A stretch of 64,000 nt of DNA from contig JACRBG010000049.1 in assembly GCA_016234595.1 (NCBI GenBank), positions 1 to 64,000 of the forward strand, written 5' to 3'. Both the position numbers and the translations under genes were made by a program. The notes under the pieces were generated by a model that did not search any database, was not told the DNA's origin, and was given only the letters and a program-made list of their open reading frames with translations. Within the stretch, counting starts at the first letter, position 1; every line of letters begins with the position of its first letter. Below, one piece after another: positions 1-8,924 of this stretch. This stretch comes from Chloroflexota bacterium (lineage in GTDB: Bacteria; Chloroflexota; Anaerolineae; Aggregatilineales; J027).

Positions 1-9
1 GAAATCTTC

Positions 10-1296
10 ATGAGTAGTAATGAAAATGGTCTTTCTTCGCCCGTCAAAAAAGTCGTCTTGGCCTACAGCGGTGGCTTGGATACCTCGGTCATCGTGCCGT
101 GGTTGAAAGAAAATTATCACTGCGAAGTGATTACCTTTACCGCCGACCTCGGCCAAGATGATGAGTTGGATGGTCTGGAAGAAAAAGCCATTAAGACGGG
201 CGCGACCAAAGCCTATATCCAAGATTTACGCGAGGAATTTATCACCGACTTTATTTTCCCCTCGCTGCGGGCCAGCGCCATCTATGAACGTGAATATCTG
301 CTCGGTACATCTTTTGCCCGCCCACTTATTGCTAAACATATGGTGGAAGTCGCCGAGGCCGAAGGTGCGGACGCGGTATCTCATGGCTGCACAGGCAAGG
401 GCAACGACCAAGTCCGTTTTGAAGTGACCACCATGGCCCTCAATCCCAAACTGCGTGTGATTGCCCCATGGCGTGACCCGTTGTGGACGATTCGTAGCCG
501 CGAAGATGCCATCACCTATGCCGAAAAACATAATGTGCCGATTGCCCAGACCCTGAAAAGCATCTACAGCCGTGACCGCAATTTGTTCCATATGAGTCAC
601 GAAGGCGGCCCCTTGGAAGACCCTTGGATTGCCCCCGAAGAATCCATGTTCACCCTCAGCCAGTCACCCCAAGACGCTCCCGACCGCACCACGACCGTTG
701 TTATCGGTTTTGAAAAAGGCTATCCAGTCTCGGTCAATGGCGAGAAACTAGGCCCATTGGCGCTGATGCAAAAACTCAATAAACTCGGTGCCGAAAATGG
801 CATTGGGCGGGTGGATATGGTCGAAAATCGCTTGGTCGGCATGAAATCGCACGGCGTCTATGAGACCCCCGGCGGCACGATTTTGTTCAAAGCCCATCAG
901 GTGTTGGAAAGTGTCTGCCTCGACAAAGAAACCCTGCACTACAAACAAATGATCAGCCTGCGTTATGCCGATCTGGTCTACAACGGCAAGTGGTTTAGCC
1001 AACTACGTGAGGCGCTCGACGGTTTTATTGATGTGACCCAACGCAGCGTCACAGGTGAAGTTCGGCTCGATCTCTATAAAGGCAATGTCATTGTCACTGG
1101 ACGCCGTTCCCCCTTTAGCCTCTATCGTGAAGACTACGCCTCCTTCGGTCAGATGGATGTCTACAATCAACAGGACGCTGAGGGCTTCATTCATTTGTGG
1201 GGCCTGCCAGAAAAAGTTGAGGCGCTCATTTCCATTGATGGTTCGGGGGTCAGCCGCTACCGCCAGCCCGATTACAGCCATTTCAAGCGCGACTAA
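10..1296 (+). CDS. argG: Argininosuccinate synthase
   Basis: Joins citrulline and aspartate with ATP to give argininosuccinate, the penultimate step of cytosolic arginine synthesis. The 428-residue protein carries the N-type ATP pyrophosphatase loop [10 protein letters not shown] at residues 18-27 and the substrate-binding stretch [15 protein letters not shown] near residue 124, both diagnostic of the family; the length is normal. The ATG at position 10 gives the full family N-terminus, but its ribosome-binding site cannot be judged because the window begins nine bases upstream. It heads an arginine cluster with argJ and, further on, argH. A strong hairpin follows the stop, so it may be transcribed separately from argJ. 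Confidence 0.97.
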   Translation: MSSNENGLSSPVKKVVLAYSGGLDTSVIVPWLKENYHCEVITFTADLGQDDELDGLEEKAIKTGATKAYIQDLREEFITDFIFPSLRASAIYEREYLLGTSFARPLIAKHMVEVAEAEGADAVSHGCTGKGNDQVRFEVTTMALNPKLRVIAPWRDPLWTIRSREDAITYAEKHNVPIAQTLKSIYSRDRNLFHMSHEGGPLEDPWIAPEESMFTLSQSPQDAPDRTTTVVIGFEKGYPVSVNGEKLGPLALMQKLNKLGAENGIGRVDMVENRLVGMKSHGVYETPGGTILFKAHQVLESVCLDKETLHYKQMISLRYADLVYNGKWFSQLREALDGFIDVTQRSVTGEVRLDLYKGNVIVTGRRSPFSLYREDYASFGQMDVYNQQDAEGFIHLWGLPEKVEALISIDGSGVSRYRQPDYSHFKRD

Positions 1297-1318
1297 TTTT
1301 TGACACCCGCCTCTTGTT

Positions 1319-1356
1319 CCCCTCCCTAATGTTTTGGGGAGGGGCTAGGGATTTTT
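1319..1356 (+). terminator. Hairpin terminator after argG
   Basis: CCCCTCCC at 1319-1326 pairs perfectly with GGGAGGGG at 1337-1344 and is followed by GATTTTTAATT. It lies in the 100-base gap between argG and argJ. The T tract starts several bases after the stem, so termination may be leaky. The stem resembles a second copy near 22482. Confidence 0.55.
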
Positions 1357-1396
1357 AATTGACCAAAGCTAGAGCATCTAAGGAAATCCATCAACC

Positions 1397-2647
1397 ATGA
1401 CCCTTACCGAGTCTCTCACCGCCCCCAAACTCCAAGACAAAATCGTGATGGGTACACTCTACCCTGTTGCAGGCTTCAAAGTGTCCGGTGTATACGCAGG
1501 CATCCGCAAAACCAACAAGCCCGATTTCACCATCGTCGCCTCCGATATGGACTGCACTTTTGCTGGCGTTTTTACCACCAATCAAGTCAAGGCCGCGCCT
1601 GTCCTGCTGGATATGCAGCGTCTTGCCGAAAACCCGACTCAAATCCGCGCCATCATCACCAATGCGGGCAATGCTAACGCCTGCACAGGCGAACCGGGGC
1701 TACAAAATGCCATCAAAACCACCGAACTCGCCGCCGAGATGTTAGGCTGTCTGCCCCAACAAATTTTGGTACTCAGCACGGGCGTGATTGGCGTTCAATT
1801 GCCTATGGACAAAGTCGCCTTTGGCATCGAAAACGGCGTGGCGGAACTCGAAGAGGATGCTTGGTCAGGGGCGGCACGCTCGATCATGACCACCGACACC
1901 AAACCCAAAGGCGTCAGTAAGCAGTGTGGCGGCTACACCATCACTGCAATTGCCAAAGGCAGTGGCATGATTGCCCCTAACATGGCAACCATGCTTTCGA
2001 TTATCGCTACTGATGCCGCCGTACCCCAACCCCTGCTGCAAAAAGCCTTGTCTGCCGTCAGTGCCAAATCATTTAATCGCATCAGTGTGGATGGCGATAC
2101 CAGCACCAACGACACCGTGCTACTCCTCGCCAATGGGGCATCCGGCACATTGATTACCGAAACACAGGGCTATGCTGAATTTGTGGGCCACCTCACCGAA
2201 CTTTGCACCGAACTTAGCCAAATGATTGTCATGGATGGTGAGGGCGCGACCAAATTTATCGCCGTGCATGTGACGGGTGCGGCGGATGATGCCAGTGCCT
2301 ATGCCGTCGCCAACACGATTGCAATTTCCCCCCTCGTCAAAACGGCTTTCTATGGCGGTGATGCCAATTGGGGACGGATTATGATGGCAGCGGGTCGGGC
2401 GGGTATCCCACTGGATCAGAGCAAACTCAATCTGTGGTTTGCTGTCGGTAAAGATGTTTCAGACGGCTTGCAGGTTGTCGCCAATGGCACACCCACTGAT
2501 TACTCCGAAGCCGAAGCCTCCCATATTTTCGCCCAACAAGAAATCGCTGTGCATCTTGATTTAGGGTTAGGCACATCCGAATCTACCGTCTGGACATGCG
2601 ATTTCAGCCACGAGTATGTTAGCATTAATGGAGATTACCGGACGTAG
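1397..2647 (+). CDS. argJ: Bifunctional ornithine acetyltransferase / N-acetylglutamate synthase
   Basis: Transfers the acetyl group from N-acetylornithine to glutamate, recycling acetyl in arginine synthesis; bifunctional members can also use acetyl-CoA. The 416-residue protein shows the autoproteolysis region KGSGMIAPNMATML, with the expected nucleophilic threonine at residue 198 that splits the precursor into alpha and beta chains. Length and ending match the family. An AAGGAAA stretch precedes the ATG. The next gene, for a TIR protein, begins only 11 bases after the stop, an unusual neighbour for an arginine gene. Whether this copy is mono- or bifunctional cannot be read from the sequence. 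Confidence 0.95.
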   Translation: MTLTESLTAPKLQDKIVMGTLYPVAGFKVSGVYAGIRKTNKPDFTIVASDMDCTFAGVFTTNQVKAAPVLLDMQRLAENPTQIRAIITNAGNANACTGEPGLQNAIKTTELAAEMLGCLPQQILVLSTGVIGVQLPMDKVAFGIENGVAELEEDAWSGAARSIMTTDTKPKGVSKQCGGYTITAIAKGSGMIAPNMATMLSIIATDAAVPQPLLQKALSAVSAKSFNRISVDGDTSTNDTVLLLANGASGTLITETQGYAEFVGHLTELCTELSQMIVMDGEGATKFIAVHVTGAADDASAYAVANTIAISPLVKTAFYGGDANWGRIMMAAGRAGIPLDQSKLNLWFAVGKDVSDGLQVVANGTPTDYSEAEASHIFAQQEIAVHLDLGLGTSESTVWTCDFSHEYVSINGDYRT

Positions 2648-2658
2648 AGCAAACACTC

Positions 2659-3384
2659 ATGATGAAGAACGTTTTCATATCTTACGCCTCTGAATATACC
2701 GAATCTGCCAATCAAATTGCCACCTTTATTGAACATGAGGGCTTTAAGGCCCTCTTTGATAAATATTTTTTGATGGCTGGTCAGTTTTGGCGTCCTCAAC
2801 TATTCGAGAATGTAGAGTTATGTGATATTTTTCTATTCTTAATATCTCCAGAAGCCTTGGATTCGATATATTGCCTAGAAGAGTATAATCACGCCGTAAA
2901 ACACCAAAAAAGGTTCTTAGTTTGCAAAGTGTCACCAATTCAAGATTGCGATGAAAAAATAAGTCGGCATCAGATGATAGATTTCACTGAGGCACGTAGA
3001 TATCAGAAGATAGATCCTTATCAGAATTTGCTCAGCACCTTAAACCGCACAGAACCACCCATTTATGGTCTAATCTACCCAAATGATTTGATTTCTTTAC
3101 ATAGAGAGCCAACAGCATATGAATGGGCTTTGGATCTTTGTGGGCGTGTAATACAAAATATCAAAATAAAAATCGAGAGAAATCAGATAGATATAGATAG
3201 TGACACGGAGTTGAGAAACAGGGTTATCCAATTATTTACTCTTGCAGATGTTATCCGTGACTATGATGAGTTAAAGGTTCACGTTCAACATATAGCTCAA
3301 TTTATAGATAACAGAGATTTCGTCAACGCAGTCACAAGTTGTGAAAAAGCTCATTTACGTATTAAGTCTCTTCGCAAACAATGA
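2659..3384 (+). CDS. TIR-domain protein
   Basis: A 241-residue soluble protein with an N-terminal TIR domain (about residues 1-135): it opens with VFISYAS, has FLISPEAL near residue 60, and carries CLEEY at residues 72-76, where the catalytic glutamate of bacterial NAD-cleaving TIR enzymes lies. The C-terminal 100 residues look helical, without a recognised effector or sensor domain. The gene is clearly richer in A+T and in ATA/AGA codons than argJ and proS, and sits between housekeeping genes, which suggests acquisition. It may be an immune-type NADase or an adaptor; no partner such as an Argonaute or a sensor lies nearby. Two consecutive ATG codons could start it. Confidence 0.85.
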   Translation: MMKNVFISYASEYTESANQIATFIEHEGFKALFDKYFLMAGQFWRPQLFENVELCDIFLFLISPEALDSIYCLEEYNHAVKHQKRFLVCKVSPIQDCDEKISRHQMIDFTEARRYQKIDPYQNLLSTLNRTEPPIYGLIYPNDLISLHREPTAYEWALDLCGRVIQNIKIKIERNQIDIDSDTELRNRVIQLFTLADVIRDYDELKVHVQHIAQFIDNRDFVNAVTSCEKAHLRIKSLRKQ

Positions 3385-3418
3385 TTGTGCTAATTTAAGA
3401 GATTTCTAGGGAGGCGTT

Positions 3419-5101
3419 GTGCGTTATTCAAAACTATTTGGCAAGACCAGCTTTGGCGAGATTCAAAAAGGCTCTGGGTTCATCAGCCACCAACTGCTAA
3501 TTAAAGCGGGCTATGTGCGCGAATCAACCGCCGGACGTTATTATTTTCTACCGCTCGGCTGGCGAGTGCATGAAAAAATCCGCGCCATCATCAAAGACGA
3601 AATGGACAAGGCCGGGGCGCAAGAAATGATTACCCCCGTCCTCCATCCCCTGCAATTATGGCAAGAAACCAACCGTACCAACACAGCAGGTTTTGAACTC
3701 ATGACTATCAAAGACCGACGCGGCGCCGAATTTGCGTTGGGCGGCACTGCCGAGGAGATGATGGTGGATGTGGTGCGCGGTTTCCAACTCAGCTACCGCG
3801 ATTTGCCTTTTAATATCTATCAATTTTCAACCAAATTCCGCGATGAAATACGGGCGCGCGGTGGCCTTTTGCGGGTGCGCGAATTCGTCATGAAAGACGC
3901 CTATTCATTTGACGCCGACGAGGCCAATTTCAAACTTGAATATGACAAAATGGCACAGGCCTATTACAGCCTTTTCCGCCGCATGGGCCTCAATTCGCTC
4001 ATGGTCGAGGCTGATAATGGGTATATCGGCGGCGAATACTGCCATGAATTTATTGTTGAAAGTGAAGTCGGTGAAAGTCGTTTCCTTGCTACCCCCGACG
4101 GCTCGATTTATGCCCATGAAGATGTGGCCCAATTTCAGCGCAGCCAGCCCAATCCGGATGAACCCATCCAAGACTTCCAGATTATTGACCAGCCTGCTTG
4201 GGTCAAGACGATGGAAGACAACGAGAAGCATTACGGTCAACCCCGTTGGCGCTATTTGAAAAATGTCGTCTATCGGCATGTCGGCACAGGCGAAATTATC
4301 ATCGCGGGTCTGCGCGGCGATTTGGATGTCAACAAAACCAAATTGGAACATGCTCTTGATGCGGTCGGCCAATTAGAAGAGGCCACTGATGACGACCTGA
4401 TTAAACTTGGCACCCAACGTGGCTATGTTCATTCTTGGGGGCACGCGGCCCGCTATATCGGCGACCTCTCCCTCACCACCGTGCGCAATTTCATTGGCGG
4501 GCAAAAAGAAGACACCACCGATTCGATTAATGTGAATTATGGACGCGACTTCACCTGCTCCATGTTAGCCGATATTGCGATGGCTCAAGAAGGCTATATC
4601 GCGCCGAATGGTCAACCCTTGATTGAAAAACGAGGTATCGAGGTCGGCAATATTTTCCAACTAGGCTATCACTATTCGACCAAAATGGCTGGCGCGGTTT
4701 TTGTAGATCAGGACGGCAAAGAGAAGCCCTATTATATGGGCTGTTATGGCATCGGTTTGGGTCGCACTATGGCAGCGATTGTCGAGATTTATCACGACGA
4801 CAAAGGCATTATTTGGCCGGATGCTGTCGCCCCCTTCCAAGTCCATTTTATTTCGTTACCCGGTGGTGAAGAAAAAGCCGCCGAAATCTATGCCCAATTG
4901 AATGCGGAAGGTATTGAAGTGTTGTGGGATGACCGTGACGTGTCGGCGGGGGTCAAATTTGGGGATGCCGACCTACTAGGAATTCCCGTGCGATTAGTCA
5001 TCTCCAAACGCACCCAAGATAAGCTAGAATGGAAGCGCCGCGACAGTGACACCAGTGAATTAGTCGATCTCCAAGAAGCACTAGTGAGGCTAAAAAATTG
5101 A
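3419..5101 (+). CDS. proS: Prolyl-tRNA synthetase, bacterial type
   Basis: Class II aminoacyl-tRNA synthetase charging tRNA-Pro. The 560-residue length and architecture are those of bacterial ProRS: an N-terminal catalytic core (motif 2 around FRDEIRARGGLLRVREFVMKD), an inserted editing (INS/YbaK-like) domain at about residues 225-380, the rest of the catalytic core with the motif 3 region GIGLGRT, and a C-terminal anticodon-binding domain. Translation starts at GTG 3419, preceded at a good distance by GGGAGG; no better start exists. The stop overlaps the TTG start of argH (TTGA), so the two genes are translationally coupled. Confidence 0.96.
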   Translation: MRYSKLFGKTSFGEIQKGSGFISHQLLIKAGYVRESTAGRYYFLPLGWRVHEKIRAIIKDEMDKAGAQEMITPVLHPLQLWQETNRTNTAGFELMTIKDRRGAEFALGGTAEEMMVDVVRGFQLSYRDLPFNIYQFSTKFRDEIRARGGLLRVREFVMKDAYSFDADEANFKLEYDKMAQAYYSLFRRMGLNSLMVEADNGYIGGEYCHEFIVESEVGESRFLATPDGSIYAHEDVAQFQRSQPNPDEPIQDFQIIDQPAWVKTMEDNEKHYGQPRWRYLKNVVYRHVGTGEIIIAGLRGDLDVNKTKLEHALDAVGQLEEATDDDLIKLGTQRGYVHSWGHAARYIGDLSLTTVRNFIGGQKEDTTDSINVNYGRDFTCSMLADIAMAQEGYIAPNGQPLIEKRGIEVGNIFQLGYHYSTKMAGAVFVDQDGKEKPYYMGCYGIGLGRTMAAIVEIYHDDKGIIWPDAVAPFQVHFISLPGGEEKAAEIYAQLNAEGIEVLWDDRDVSAGVKFGDADLLGIPVRLVISKRTQDKLEWKRRDSDTSELVDLQEALVRLKN

Positions 5102-6474
5102 CCAATAAACTCTGGGGTGGGCGCTTTGCCGATTCCCCTAACGCTCAAATGCGTGCCCTACAAGATTCCATTAGTTTTGATAAAGTCCTCTATGCCGCCG
5201 ACATTCATGGCAGTGTGGCCTATGCGTGGGCACTTTCCCGCGCAGACATTTTGACCGAACAAGAGGCCCAAATGATTGAACATGGCCTCGAAAAAATCTT
5301 AGAGGAATTTGAAACCGAACAATTCCAATATACTGAGGGTGATGAAGATATTCACACCGCTGTCGAGCGCCGCCTGACGGAAATCGTGGGGGCGGTTGCG
5401 GGTAAGTTGCATACTGGGCGCAGTCGCAACGACCAAATCGCCACAGATATTCGGCTGTGGTTACGAGATACCTGCTCCCAAGTCGAAGGGATGCTCATCA
5501 ATATCCAAACGGTATTAGTTGATCGTGCCGAGCCCCATCTTGAAACCATTATGCCCGGTTTTACTCACATGCAGCCTGCCCAGCCTATCACCCTCGCCCA
5601 TTGGCTGATGAGTTTTTTTTGGATGTTGCAACGTGACCGGGAGCGCCTCAATGACAGCCTAAAACGCATCAATATTTCACCCTTGGGATCAAGTGCCTTG
5701 GCGGGGACGCCCTATCCGATTGACCGCGAACACCTTGCAGCGAATTTAGGTTTTGCCAGTGCCTCTCATAACAGTCTTGATGCCGTGTCTGATCGGGACA
5801 TGATTGCTGAGTTTTTATTTATCACCAGCATGATTGGTATTCACCTCAGCCGCCTTGCCGAAGATGTGATCCTCTATAGCAATCCGATTTATGGATATAT
5901 CCGTCTGCCCGACGCCTATAGCACTGGGTCAAGCATCATGCCCCAAAAACGCAATGCCGACCCTATGGAATTGGCGCGGGGCAAAGCAGGCCGCATGATT
6001 GGCAATTTAACGGGCCTCATGACTACCCTGAAGGGCTTGCCCAGTACCTATAACAAAGATTTGCAAGAGGACAAAGAGCCGTTGTTTGATACAGCTCGCA
6101 CGCTCGATTTACTACTGCCTGTTATCGCGGGGATGCTCAACACTCTTGAATTTATTCCCGAAAACATGCAAGCCGCTTTGGATGAAGGGCTGTTGGCGAC
6201 TGAATTGGCCGATTGGCTGGTTGGGCAGGGGATGGCTTTCCGTGAGGCCCATCATATCGTCGGTCAGGTCGTGCGTCGGGCCGAGGATAAAGGGTTAACT
6301 CTTTCCCAACTGCCTCTGGCCGATTATCAATCCATCTCGGCGCTTTTTAATGAGGATGTTTATGGGGCACTCGATTTTGTGACGGCTGTAAATAAGCGCA
6401 AGGCGGTTGGCGGCACATCCCCCGATGCAGTCCGCCACCAAATCGCCCGCGCCCGCATTTTATTGAGTCGTTAG
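5098..6474 (+). CDS. argH: Argininosuccinate lyase
   Basis: Cleaves argininosuccinate to arginine and fumarate, the last step of arginine synthesis. The 458-residue protein belongs to the fumarase/aspartase superfamily: the signature GSSIMPQKRN lies near residue 277, TGRSRNDQ near residue 107, and HMQPAQP in the substrate-binding region near residue 157. It starts at TTG 5098, overlapping the proS stop by the four bases TTGA; the N-terminus NKLWGGRF is the conserved beginning of the family, which supports this unusual start codon. It completes the argG-argJ-argH set present here. Confidence 0.96.
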   Translation: MTNKLWGGRFADSPNAQMRALQDSISFDKVLYAADIHGSVAYAWALSRADILTEQEAQMIEHGLEKILEEFETEQFQYTEGDEDIHTAVERRLTEIVGAVAGKLHTGRSRNDQIATDIRLWLRDTCSQVEGMLINIQTVLVDRAEPHLETIMPGFTHMQPAQPITLAHWLMSFFWMLQRDRERLNDSLKRINISPLGSSALAGTPYPIDREHLAANLGFASASHNSLDAVSDRDMIAEFLFITSMIGIHLSRLAEDVILYSNPIYGYIRLPDAYSTGSSIMPQKRNADPMELARGKAGRMIGNLTGLMTTLKGLPSTYNKDLQEDKEPLFDTARTLDLLLPVIAGMLNTLEFIPENMQAALDEGLLATELADWLVGQGMAFREAHHIVGQVVRRAEDKGLTLSQLPLADYQSISALFNEDVYGALDFVTAVNKRKAVGGTSPDAVRHQIARARILLSR

Positions 6475-7322
6475 TATTGATACGCCGCGATATACAGCCC
6501 ATCCGGGTCGCGTAAAATTGCGCTATCACCACTGTTGTTCCAGACTGGACCATCCGAACACCAATACACCGCATTATAAGTATCACTACCACAGCCGGAA
6601 TAGAGCCGCAAAGTCTGTTCCGGCGCGACTGTCACCGAGCCAAAGGTGTAATTATTATTGGCGGCGTCTTCTAATGTGAATCCGGTCATATCCACCGTCG
6701 CAGTGCTCTTGTTTTGAAATTCCACATACTCCCCATTCAAATTTTCGTCGTCCGGGCCGGGGGGGTCATAGCTAATAAACCGGATAATCAGTTCCGCTGA
6801 GGCAGGTTTCCACAATCCAACCCCTGCACTTTGGGCTCCTTGTTCAGCCGCCAAAAAAACTTGCTCATAGCGCGCATTCGGCGGCACCGAATAGGCTACG
6901 GCCAAACCTTGCTCTAAAATTTCTTGGTTAATCAAAACATCCCCCAACCAAATATAGGCCAGCGTGCGCCCATATTGATCGGTATCTTCTTGGTCATATT
7001 CAATTTCGACGTGTTTGCCATCTAGCCGCTTCTTTAAAAAATCGGAGGCTTCTTCATAAAAAGGCTGTTCACGCTCAGGCGTATTAATCCCAATCAGGCG
7101 AACACGCTGACCATTGTCCAAATCAAGCGTATCTCCATCCACAACATCGGTTACTTTGGCACTGGTCAAGTTAGAAGGCTTAATGGGGTAGCCCGAATTT
7201 GAATTATTATTGCTAGCAGGCGGATTTTGCCCACCATTATCAGATTTCGGCGTACTTTCCTCGTCGGAACACGCCGATAAAACCAATAGCAACAAAATTC
7301 CTAAAATTAGCCAGCGTCTCAT
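6471..7322 (-). CDS. Secreted nuclease lipoprotein: SNase domain plus lamin-tail domain
   Basis: Predicted exported lipoprotein of 283 residues. A short signal peptide ends in the lipobox LSAC near residue 17, followed by a low-complexity linker and a staphylococcal-nuclease fold: VVDGDTLDL, then RLIGINTPE and YGRTLAYIW, which hold the expected catalytic Arg, Glu and Arg. The last 100 residues form a lamin-tail (LTD) domain (GEYVEFQNKS, DMTGFTLED). LTD domains are often attached to secreted nucleases. The ATG at 7322 is preferred over an upstream in-frame ATG at 7388 because AGGAG lies just before it and the signal peptide starts there. It probably degrades extracellular nucleic acid. It is transcribed divergently from the phosphoesterase at 7397. 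Confidence 0.88.
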   Translation of the reverse strand: MRRWLILGILLLLVLSACSDEESTPKSDNGGQNPPASNNNSNSGYPIKPSNLTSAKVTDVVDGDTLDLDNGQRVRLIGINTPEREQPFYEEASDFLKKRLDGKHVEIEYDQEDTDQYGRTLAYIWLGDVLINQEILEQGLAVAYSVPPNARYEQVFLAAEQGAQSAGVGLWKPASAELIIRFISYDPPGPDDENLNGEYVEFQNKSTATVDMTGFTLEDAANNNYTFGSVTVAPEQTLRLYSGCGSDTYNAVYWCSDGPVWNNSGDSAILRDPDGLYIAAYQY

Positions 7323-7396
7323 CCTGTTTCTCCTGACCATATGTGTTACTATAGGCCAACTGTAGCCGATAATCTTGTTTTCTTCCACTTAAACCT

Positions 7397-8185
7397 ATGG
7401 ACAATCCTCTACGTTTCGTTCACATTACAGATTCCCATATCGGGCCATCCGCCGATTATGTCCTGCGCGGCTGTAATACCTATGCCGCCCTACAAGCCTT
7501 GGTCACTCATCTCAATAATGACCTACCCTTTACGCCGGATTTTATCTTGCATACTGGCGATGTAACGTACGATCCTGACCCTGTTGCTTACCCTGTCGCC
7601 CAATCGCTGTTATGCCAATTGAAATACCCTATCTATTATGTGCGTGGCAACCATGATGATCCTGATGCCATGCGCCAGACCTTGCCCAATCTACCCGCTG
7701 GAACAGGTCGCCTCGACTATGATTTCACTGTCCGGGGTTTTCATTTCATTGTGCTCGACGCTTTTGGGCATGTTCAACCCGCTGGCTATTTAGAAGACTA
7801 TCAACTGGCATGGTTGCAAAAAACCTGCCAGACATCCACTGCTCGTTCACTGGTCATTGCCCTGCATCATCTGCCTGTTGAAACCGGGGTTGGTTGGTAT
7901 GACGCTGAAATGGCGATTGAAAATCATGATGCCCTTTTTGCCACTCTAAAGGCTTTCCAAAACCGAGTGCGGGGTTTGTTTTATGGGCACATCCACCGGG
8001 GCAGCACAACTTTGCGTGAGGGCATGGTCTGTAGCAGTGCCGCCGCCATCAGTATGCAATTGCATTCATGGCCCACCCAAACCGATATTCTCACCGACAC
8101 GGCCACGCCACACGGCTTTAATGTTGTCACCTTAACCCACGACCAAACATGGATTACCCAGCACAGTTTTGTGGAGGCAAGCTAA
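7397..8185 (+). CDS. Calcineurin-like metallophosphoesterase (class III phosphodiesterase type)
   Basis: A 262-residue two-metal phosphoesterase. All metal-binding blocks are present in order: ITDSH near residue 10, HTGDV near residue 53, GNHDD near residue 82, LHHLP near residue 156 and YGHIH near residue 196. This arrangement is that of the CpdA-like (cyclic-nucleotide phosphodiesterase) branch, but the actual substrate cannot be deduced. No signal peptide is seen, so it is probably cytoplasmic. The next gene starts one base after its stop, with its ribosome-binding site inside the end of this gene, so the two are likely co-transcribed. Confidence 0.85.
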   Translation: MDNPLRFVHITDSHIGPSADYVLRGCNTYAALQALVTHLNNDLPFTPDFILHTGDVTYDPDPVAYPVAQSLLCQLKYPIYYVRGNHDDPDAMRQTLPNLPAGTGRLDYDFTVRGFHFIVLDAFGHVQPAGYLEDYQLAWLQKTCQTSTARSLVIALHHLPVETGVGWYDAEMAIENHDALFATLKAFQNRVRGLFYGHIHRGSTTLREGMVCSSAAAISMQLHSWPTQTDILTDTATPHGFNVVTLTHDQTWITQHSFVEAS

Positions 8186-8186
8186 T

Positions 8187-8921
8187 ATGTCATTAGCCGA
8201 TGCTCATGCTGTGCGTTTTCCTTGCGAAGACCACCACCTTGTTGGCATTTTCTATAGTGCCCAAGCCGATACACCCGCCCCATTTGCCTTATTATTACAT
8301 GGCCTCCCCGGCGCCGAGAAAAATCACGACCTTGCCCATTTTCTGCGTGCGCAGGGCTGGCATGTGCTAGTGCTGCACTTTGCAGGTGGCTGGGGCAGTG
8401 AGGGGAATTTCAGTCTAAGTAATCAACCTACTGAAGCGATCGCTGCCCTTGATTTTGCCTTATCCCCCGACGCGCCTGCCCCCATTGACCCACAAAAAAT
8501 TGTTGTCATGGGTTACAGCATGGGTAGTCGGGCCGCCCTCTTTGCCGCCGCTCCTGACTCGCGTATTAAGGCTGTCATTTCTGTCGCAGGCTTCAGCGAC
8601 TTCAGCGAAACTATGCTTTCCCGTGAATTTTTAGAAGCCGCTGCCCCCTTTCTAACCGGAGTTGCCCCGACCGCGCTCGGCCTCCAATTTATGGCCCTCG
8701 GTGAAGGGCCACAGCCAACGGATGCAGTTCGTCAAATTGCCCCACGCCAGGTCTTAGTGGTACATAGCCCCGAAGATGAAATGGTGCCTTTTTATCACGC
8801 CGACAATTTTGGTACGCTCTCCAACGTGCAACGCGCCACAATCCAAGGGGCCAGTCACATCTTCGGCCTTCATCGCACCGAACTAATCAACGCCATTTGG
8901 GAATTTTTAAAGGACTGGTAA
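8187..8921 (+). CDS. Alpha/beta hydrolase
   Basis: A 244-residue alpha/beta-hydrolase of the dienelactone hydrolase/acylaminoacyl-peptidase-like type. It has the oxyanion region LLLHGLPGAEKN, the nucleophile elbow GYSMG with the catalytic serine, HSPEDEM for the acidic residue and GASHIF for the histidine, so the triad looks complete. The substrate is unknown. The start at ATG 8187 is chosen because GGAGG lies at 8173, placing it directly after the stop of the phosphoesterase; a longer frame from 8169 would run over that ribosome-binding site. The next gene follows after three bases, consistent with a 7397-9881 operon. Confidence 0.85.
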   Translation: MSLADAHAVRFPCEDHHLVGIFYSAQADTPAPFALLLHGLPGAEKNHDLAHFLRAQGWHVLVLHFAGGWGSEGNFSLSNQPTEAIAALDFALSPDAPAPIDPQKIVVMGYSMGSRAALFAAAPDSRIKAVISVAGFSDFSETMLSREFLEAAAPFLTGVAPTALGLQFMALGEGPQPTDAVRQIAPRQVLVVHSPEDEMVPFYHADNFGTLSNVQRATIQGASHIFGLHRTELINAIWEFLKDW

Positions 8922-8924
8922 GCC

